Below, one piece after another: positions 59,266-64,000 of a stretch of 64,000 nucleotides of DNA. The notes beneath the pieces were generated by a model, which was not told the DNA's origin, searched no databases, and worked only from the letters and a program-made list of their open reading frames with translations. Both the position numbers and the translations under genes were made by a program. Within the stretch, counting starts at the first letter, position 1, and each line of letters begins with the position of its first letter. Source of the stretch: Pseudomonas silesiensis (GTDB taxonomy: Bacteria > Pseudomonadota > Gammaproteobacteria > Pseudomonadales > Pseudomonadaceae). The stretch spans positions 1,632,501 through 1,696,500 of the forward strand of contig NZ_CP014870.1 in NCBI RefSeq assembly GCF_001661075.1, written 5' to 3'.

Positions 59266-60939
59266 ATGACCCAGGAAACCGGCGGCTTCGCCGCTTTTAA
59301 TCTTAATCCGAATATCCTTGCAGCCGTCATCGCGACTGGCTACGAAGAGCCTTCGGCTATTCAGCAGCAATCGATCCCGATCATCATGGCCGGCCAAGAC
59401 ATGATTGGCCAGGCGCAAACCGGTACCGGTAAAACCGCCGCGTTCGCCCTGCCTATCCTGCACTGCATCGATCCTGCCAAGCGCGAGCCGCAAGCCCTGA
59501 TCCTGGCGCCAACCCGTGAGTTGGCGCTGCAAGTAGCAACCGCTTTCGAAACCTACGCCAAGCAAATGCCGGGCGTTACCGTTGTGGCCGTTTACGGCGG
59601 CGCCCCTATGGGTCCACAACTGAAAGCAATCCGTAATGGCGCACAGATCGTTGTCGCCACGCCGGGCCGTCTGTGCGACCACCTGCGTCGCGACGAAAAA
59701 GTATTGTCGACCGTGAACCACCTGGTTCTCGACGAAGCTGACGAAATGCTCAAGCTGGGCTTCATGGACGACCTGGAAGTCATCTTCAAGGCCTTGCCAG
59801 CAACCCGTCAGACCGTATTGTTCTCGGCCACCCTGCCGCAGTCGATCCGTGCCATTGCCGAACGCCATCTGCGCGATCCGCAACACGTGAAGATCCAGAC
59901 CAAGACTCAGACCGTTACCGCGATCGAACAGGCTCACCTGTTGGTTCACGCTGACCAGAAGACCTCGGCTGTATTGAGCCTGCTGGAAGTGGAAGATTTC
60001 GACGCCCTGATCATGTTCGTGCGCACCAAGCAAGCGACCCTGGACCTGGCCAGCGCCCTGGAAGCCAAAGGCTACAAAGCCGCTGCGCTGAACGGTGACA
60101 TTGCCCAGAACCAGCGTGAGCGCGTGATCGAATCCCTCAAGGATGGCCGTCTGGACATCGTTGTGGCGACCGACGTTGCCGCTCGTGGCCTGGACGTTCC
60201 GCGCATCACTCACGTGTTCAACGTTGACATGCCGTACGATCCAGAGTCCTACGTTCACCGTATCGGCCGTACCGGCCGTGCCGGTCGCGAAGGTCGTGCA
60301 CTGCTGCTGGTGACGCCACGTGAGCGCCGCATGCTGCAAGTGATCGAGCGTGTAACCGGTCAGAAGGTTGCCGAAGTTCGCCTGCCGGACGCCCAGGCCG
60401 TTCTCGATGCCCGCATCAAGAAACTGACCAACAGCCTGTCGCCGCTGGTGGCCGATGCCGAATCGACCCACGGTGATCTGCTGGATCGCCTGACTGCCGA
60501 CATCGGTTGCACCCCGCGTGCACTGGCCGCTGCTCTGTTGCGCAAGGCAACCAATGCTCAAGCGTTGACCCTGGCCGCAATCGAGAAAGAACGTCCACTG
60601 GTGCCGAACAACGCACCCCGTGGCGATCGTCCAGAGCGCACCGGTGATCGTCCGGACCGTGGTGATCGTGAGCGTCGTGCTCCGGTTCCATTGGCCGAAG
60701 GTCGTGCCCGTTGCCGTACCGCGCTGGGCGCGCGTGACGGTATCGCGGCCAAGAACCTGCTGGGCGCCATCCTCAACGAAGGCGGCCTGGCCCGCGAAGC
60801 GATCGGTCGCATCCAGGTGCGTGACAGCTTCAGCCTCGTCGAGCTGCCGGAAGATGGTCTGGAGCGTCTGCTGACCAAGCTGAAGGACACTCGCGTTGCC
60901 GGCAAGCAGTTGAAGCTGCGTCGCTATCGCGAAGATTGA
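59266..60939 (+). CDS. deaD: DEAD-box RNA helicase DeaD/CsdA
   Basis: A 557-residue ATP-dependent RNA helicase acting in ribosome assembly and mRNA decay, notably in the cold. Motifs in order: Q-motif (EEPSAIQQQSIP), AQTGTGKT (50-57), PTRELALQ (82-89), ATPGR, DEAD (156-159), SAT, then ATDVAARGLDV and HRIGRTGRAGR. An Arg/Asp-rich repeat linker (about 445-475, GDRPERTGDRPDRGDRE) precedes the C-terminal DbpA-type RNA-binding domain. The start at 59266 (MTQETGGFAAF) fits the family. Codon choice looks like that of highly expressed genes. Confidence 0.95.
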   Translation: MTQETGGFAAFNLNPNILAAVIATGYEEPSAIQQQSIPIIMAGQDMIGQAQTGTGKTAAFALPILHCIDPAKREPQALILAPTRELALQVATAFETYAKQMPGVTVVAVYGGAPMGPQLKAIRNGAQIVVATPGRLCDHLRRDEKVLSTVNHLVLDEADEMLKLGFMDDLEVIFKALPATRQTVLFSATLPQSIRAIAERHLRDPQHVKIQTKTQTVTAIEQAHLLVHADQKTSAVLSLLEVEDFDALIMFVRTKQATLDLASALEAKGYKAAALNGDIAQNQRERVIESLKDGRLDIVVATDVAARGLDVPRITHVFNVDMPYDPESYVHRIGRTGRAGREGRALLLVTPRERRMLQVIERVTGQKVAEVRLPDAQAVLDARIKKLTNSLSPLVADAESTHGDLLDRLTADIGCTPRALAAALLRKATNAQALTLAAIEKERPLVPNNAPRGDRPERTGDRPDRGDRERRAPVPLAEGRARCRTALGARDGIAAKNLLGAILNEGGLAREAIGRIQVRDSFSLVELPEDGLERLLTKLKDTRVAGKQLKLRRYRED

Positions 60940-60967
60940 TCCGCTCTCGGGCTGATTGATCGAACAT

Positions 60968-60999
60968 AAAAAATCCCCGACTGGTTCGGGGATTTTTTT
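60968..60999. terminator. Bidirectional terminator, deaD / M20 peptidase
   Basis: A stem AATCCCCGA / TCGGGGATT with a CTGGT loop, A6 on the left and T7 on the right. It lies 29 bp after the deaD stop and serves both convergent genes. Confidence 0.94.
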
Positions 61000-61015
61000 A
61001 TGCCCGGGTTTTGAC

Positions 61016-62353
61016 TCAGGGCTTGGCGTTGCCGTAGAGATAGTCCGTGGCCAATGACGCCAGCGTCCGCACGCCCACGACCAGCGCCGCCTCATCCACG
61101 AAGAACCCCGGATTATGATTCGGCGCCGCCTTGCTCATGTCCTGGTCCTTGGGCGTGATCCCCAAAAATACGAACAATCCAGGTGCCTCCTTGGCGTAGA
61201 AGGAAAAGTCTTCGGCGCCACCCACCAAAGGCCCCTGCACCACGTCGTCCTTGGCCGCCCAGCGCAAGGTCGGCAGCATTTTCTCGGTCAGCGCCGGGTC
61301 ATTGATCGTCGGGTCATACTTCTCGATGATCGTCACTTCAGCCTTGGCACCGCCGCTTTCGGCGATTTTCTCCACGGTCTGGCGCACGTCGGCGTGCAGC
61401 TTCTGGCGGATCCCGTAGTCATAGGAGCGGATGGTGCCGCTCATGTCCACGGACTCGGGGATGATGTTGTAGCGGGTGCCGCCGTTGATCGTGCCGATGC
61501 TGACCACCGACGGATACGACGAGATGTCGGTACGGCGGCTGACCACGGTTTGCAGGCCGACGATGGTCTGCGCACCGACAGTGATCGGGTCGATGCCGTC
61601 CCACGGGCGTCCGGCGTGGGTCTGCTTGCCGAGAATCTTGATGCGCAGGTCATCGGAGCTGGCCAGGTTCGGGCCTGCGCGATAGGCGATCCGGCCTGCG
61701 GGAACGCCGGCCCAGACGTGCAGGCCAAACACCGCGTCCGGTTTCGGCGACTTCATCACGCCTTCTTCGATCATCATTTTTGCGCCCCAGGTGTTTTTAC
61801 CGTCGGGGATGAAATCGCTCGGGCCTTCTTCTGCCGGCTGGAAATAGAACACCACCGTGCCGGGCAAGGTGTCGCGCATGCCGGTGAGGATTTTCGCCGC
61901 GCTCAGCAGGATCGCGGTGTGCGCGTCGTGGCCGCAAGCGTGCATCACGTCGACTTCTTTGCCGAGGTAGGTGCCCTTGGCTTTCGAGGCGAAAGGCAGG
62001 TCCGAGACTTCCTTGACCGGCAGCGCATCCATGTCGGCGCGCAACGCGACGGTCGGGCCGGGCAGGGCGCCTTTGAGGATGGCTACCACGCCAGTGCGGG
62101 CGACGCCGGTTTTCACCTCCAGGCCCATGGCCCGCAGTTGTTTGGCGACCAATTCCGAGGTGCGCTTTTCGGTGTTGCCCAGTTCCGGGTGGGCGTGGAG
62201 GTCGCGGCGGGTTTCCAGCAGCTCGGGCTCCAGGGCCTTGGCCTGCTCGGCAATGTGCGTGCGCGCGCCTTCCAGTGTATCGGCGCCGGCGTGGCCGGCC
62301 AGTGCGCCGAACAGGGTCAGCATGCAAGTTTGGGCAATGCGGGTCAGTTGCAT
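61016..62353 (-). CDS. Periplasmic M20 family amidohydrolase
   Basis: A 445-residue metallopeptidase of the M20D (hippurate/IAA-amino-acid hydrolase) group. A signal peptide (about 1-24, cleavage near AGA-DT) is followed by LHAHPELG, ADMDALPV, HACGHDAHT (metal ligands), FQPAEEGPSD with the catalytic Glu, the dimerisation domain with GKQTHAGRPW and the C-terminal GGAEDFSFYA. It hydrolyses N-acyl amino acids or small peptides. The substrate is not known. Confidence 0.93.
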   Translation of the reverse strand: MQLTRIAQTCMLTLFGALAGHAGADTLEGARTHIAEQAKALEPELLETRRDLHAHPELGNTEKRTSELVAKQLRAMGLEVKTGVARTGVVAILKGALPGPTVALRADMDALPVKEVSDLPFASKAKGTYLGKEVDVMHACGHDAHTAILLSAAKILTGMRDTLPGTVVFYFQPAEEGPSDFIPDGKNTWGAKMMIEEGVMKSPKPDAVFGLHVWAGVPAGRIAYRAGPNLASSDDLRIKILGKQTHAGRPWDGIDPITVGAQTIVGLQTVVSRRTDISSYPSVVSIGTINGGTRYNIIPESVDMSGTIRSYDYGIRQKLHADVRQTVEKIAESGGAKAEVTIIEKYDPTINDPALTEKMLPTLRWAAKDDVVQGPLVGGAEDFSFYAKEAPGLFVFLGITPKDQDMSKAAPNHNPGFFVDEAALVVGVRTLASLATDYLYGNAKP

Positions 62354-62419
62354 GGGTAATCTCCATGATTGTTGTTTTTCTGGCTTCAGTGCCTATGACT
62401 CGATAACCGCTCTCAAGTG

Positions 62420-64000
62420 CTATTCCTGAACCTGGCCGCCACCGGCCGTGATCACTTGCACGCTCATGCGTGGCGTTGCCAGATCGAGCCCGGCCTCATC
62501 CAGATGGCGCTTGAGGGACAGGTTGAACGCCCGGGAAACCTCCCACTGCTTGATCGGTGCGGTCTTGAAGCGGGCGCGCAGGATCGCGTTGCCCGACTCG
62601 AAGCTCTCGACGCCCTGGATCTCCAGGGGCGACCATATATTGCGCCGTTGCAGCGGATCGTTGCGCATCTTCTGCCCGACGTCGCGCATCAGTTTGATCG
62701 CGTTATCGATGTCCATGTTGGACGGCACCGCCACCCGGAAGATCGCGTAGCCGAACTCCCGGGAGTAGTTCTTGATGCTTTTGATTTCGCTGAACGGAAT
62801 GGTGTGGACGATGCCGTCGATGTCCCGCAGGCGCACGGTGCGGATGGTCAGGCCTTCGACGGTGCCCAGGTGGCCGCCGACGTCCACGTAGTCGTCGATG
62901 GCCAGGGAGTCTTCGATGATGATGAACAGCCCGGTGATCAGGTCGGCGACCAGCGACTGGGCACCGAAACCGATGGCCAGGCCGATCACCCCGGCACCGG
63001 CCAGCAGCGGTGTGACGTTCATGCCCATGTTGGCCAGGGCGACGATCAGCGCGATGATGAAAATGGCCACGAACAGCACGTTGCGGATCAGCGGCATCAT
63101 CGTCTGCGCGCGGGCATTGGCCAGGCCTTTGCGCGAGCGGGTGAGGGCGTGGTGCACGGCGGTGTCGCTGAGAATCCAGATCAGCCAGGCAAAAATCAGC
63201 GTGCCGCCGAGGCTGAACAGTTTGACGCTGATTTCATGGCCTTCGCCCTCAGTGAAGGCGATGAACGACAGCCCCCAGACCCGCAGGCCGAGCTCGATGA
63301 ATACCAGCCACACCAGCAGATGGGCGAGGGTGTAGAAGAAGCTTTTCAGGCGATCGGAGTACAGCGCATGACGCTTGGCGCTGCGCTGGGGCTTGAGGGA
63401 ATGGCGGCGCACCAGCCCGTTGATGACCATGCACAACACCAGCAGCACGGTGCAGATCAGCGACTGACGCAATGCCGTGCTGGTGTCGCCGGCCGAGACG
63501 AACGTGGCGAACAGGGAGATGGCGACCAGCACCAGCGCCGGCACGTACCAGAAGGTGCCGAGAATATCGATGGTGTCGCTCAGGGCGCGTCGGGTCAGGC
63601 GTCGGGACAGCGGTTGGTTGCGGATCAGATGAGCGATCGGGCGGCGGAACCGCAGGATGAACAAGCCGGTGGACAGCGCCGCCAGCACGTTGGCGATCGT
63701 CGCGGCGGTATGCGCCAGGTGAGTGCCGAGGCTGGCGACCAGTCGCGGGTCACTCAGGGCTTCACCGAAGGCGGCGAAGCTGCCGATCAGCCACAGCGGC
63801 CGAAAGGCCTGATGGCGCAGGATGTACAAGGCGCGGTGGCGGTGCGGGCCGTCGAGCACGGAAAACGCGATCACGCAGATCGCCGAGAAACAAGTACCGA
63901 CCACCAGCGCATAGGCCAGCACCATGGCCAGGCTTTTGCCCAGCGACGAGGGCAGCGCGTAGCTCATGTACACCGTGATCACCAAGGCAATCAGCCACGG
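62420..64000 (-). CDS. MscS-family mechanosensitive channel, 5' end outside window
   Basis: At least 526 residues; the N-terminus lies beyond the right edge, since the frame stays open (PWLIA before the first possible start at 63985). Many membrane helices (about ten) precede the MscS pore and vestibule: GAGVIGLAIGFGAQSLVADL (about 338-357) and FIIIEDSLAIDDYVDVGGHLG, then the beta domain with IKSIKNYSREFGYA. The large N-terminal membrane part resembles YbiO/YnaI-like channels that release solutes during osmotic downshock. It lies 66 bp before the peptidase gene on the same strand. Confidence 0.9.
   Translation of the reverse strand, partial: PWLIALVITVYMSYALPSSLGKSLAMVLAYALVVGTCFSAICVIAFSVLDGPHRHRALYILRHQAFRPLWLIGSFAAFGEALSDPRLVASLGTHLAHTAATIANVLAALSTGLFILRFRRPIAHLIRNQPLSRRLTRRALSDTIDILGTFWYVPALVLVAISLFATFVSAGDTSTALRQSLICTVLLVLCMVINGLVRRHSLKPQRSAKRHALYSDRLKSFFYTLAHLLVWLVFIELGLRVWGLSFIAFTEGEGHEISVKLFSLGGTLIFAWLIWILSDTAVHHALTRSRKGLANARAQTMMPLIRNVLFVAIFIIALIVALANMGMNVTPLLAGAGVIGLAIGFGAQSLVADLITGLFIIIEDSLAIDDYVDVGGHLGTVEGLTIRTVRLRDIDGIVHTIPFSEIKSIKNYSREFGYAIFRVAVPSNMDIDNAIKLMRDVGQKMRNDPLQRRNIWSPLEIQGVESFESGNAILRARFKTAPIKQWEVSRAFNLSLKRHLDEAGLDLATPRMSVQVITAGGGQVQE

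Overview
The window is a chromosomal segment of a fluorescent Pseudomonas, most likely of the P. fluorescens group. The evidence is high-GC coding, Pseudomonas-type rRNA genes, tandem ccoNOQP operons beside ccoG-H-I-S, hemN and anr, the oprI and efp/earP neighbourhoods, and many REP sequences with a GTGGGAGCGGGCTTG-type core. No prophage, insertion sequence or CRISPR array was found. Most of the window reads as conserved core genome.

Layout. 1-3785: 3' end of 16S, tRNA-Ile(GAU), tRNA-Ala(UGC), 23S, 5S and an rrn terminator. 3812-12585: a second-type PBP2 gene immediately after the rrn terminator; then a sigma-54 activator, an ABC exporter, a subtilisin-like protease and an FAD monooxygenase, whose combination matches QhpF, QhpE and QhpG of quinohemoprotein amine dehydrogenase maturation; then a medium-chain reductase. 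12674-16244: recR, apt, anr, hemN. 16463-29517: micro-aerobic respiration block on the minus strand (TauE/SafE protein, ccoS, ccoI, ccoH, ccoG, ccoNOQP-1, ccoNOQP-2). 29613-36665: hydrolase, LysR/acyl-CoA dehydrogenase pair, tatD, an MltF-like transglycosylase, DoxX and a repeat-rich gap. 36729-49860: greB, a YbbP/YbbA-like ABC system with divergent tesA, an L,D-transpeptidase beside the oprI lipoprotein gene, a GNAT gene, type I DAHP synthase, PilZ and thioredoxin-like genes, 5'-nucleotidase, Usp, cysB and a GreA/GreB-family factor. 49985-64000: earP-efp, TauE/SafE, LysR, two DUF1127 genes, a YcaQ-like glycosylase, type II DAHP synthase, a spermidine-synthase-like methyltransferase, enoyl-CoA hydratase, deaD, an M20 peptidase and the 3' part of an MscS channel gene.

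How the parts work together. Anr (oxygen-sensing FNR homologue), anaerobic HemN and both cbb3 oxidases with their assembly factors form one low-oxygen module. Anr-type boxes lie upstream of hemN, ccoG and both ccoN genes. hemN and ccoN2 have the box at the spacing expected for direct activation, while ccoN1 has a degenerate box over a sigma-70-like promoter. The OprI lipoprotein lies beside a YkuD L,D-transpeptidase that could attach it to peptidoglycan. EarP lies directly upstream of EF-P, which carries its target Arg32.

Most interesting observations: the Qhp-type maturation genes without any dehydrogenase, radical-SAM or quinone-bearing subunit gene in the window; a small orphan acidic protein with a 9-bp tandem repeat between ccoG and cco1; an Anr box inside the start of a divergent coding region; an orphan PBP2 gene with almost no room for its own promoter after the rrn terminator; a promoter with a structured leader at 36539; and a 480-bp apparently non-coding stretch beside oprI. 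All calls come from reading the sequence. No database search was run.
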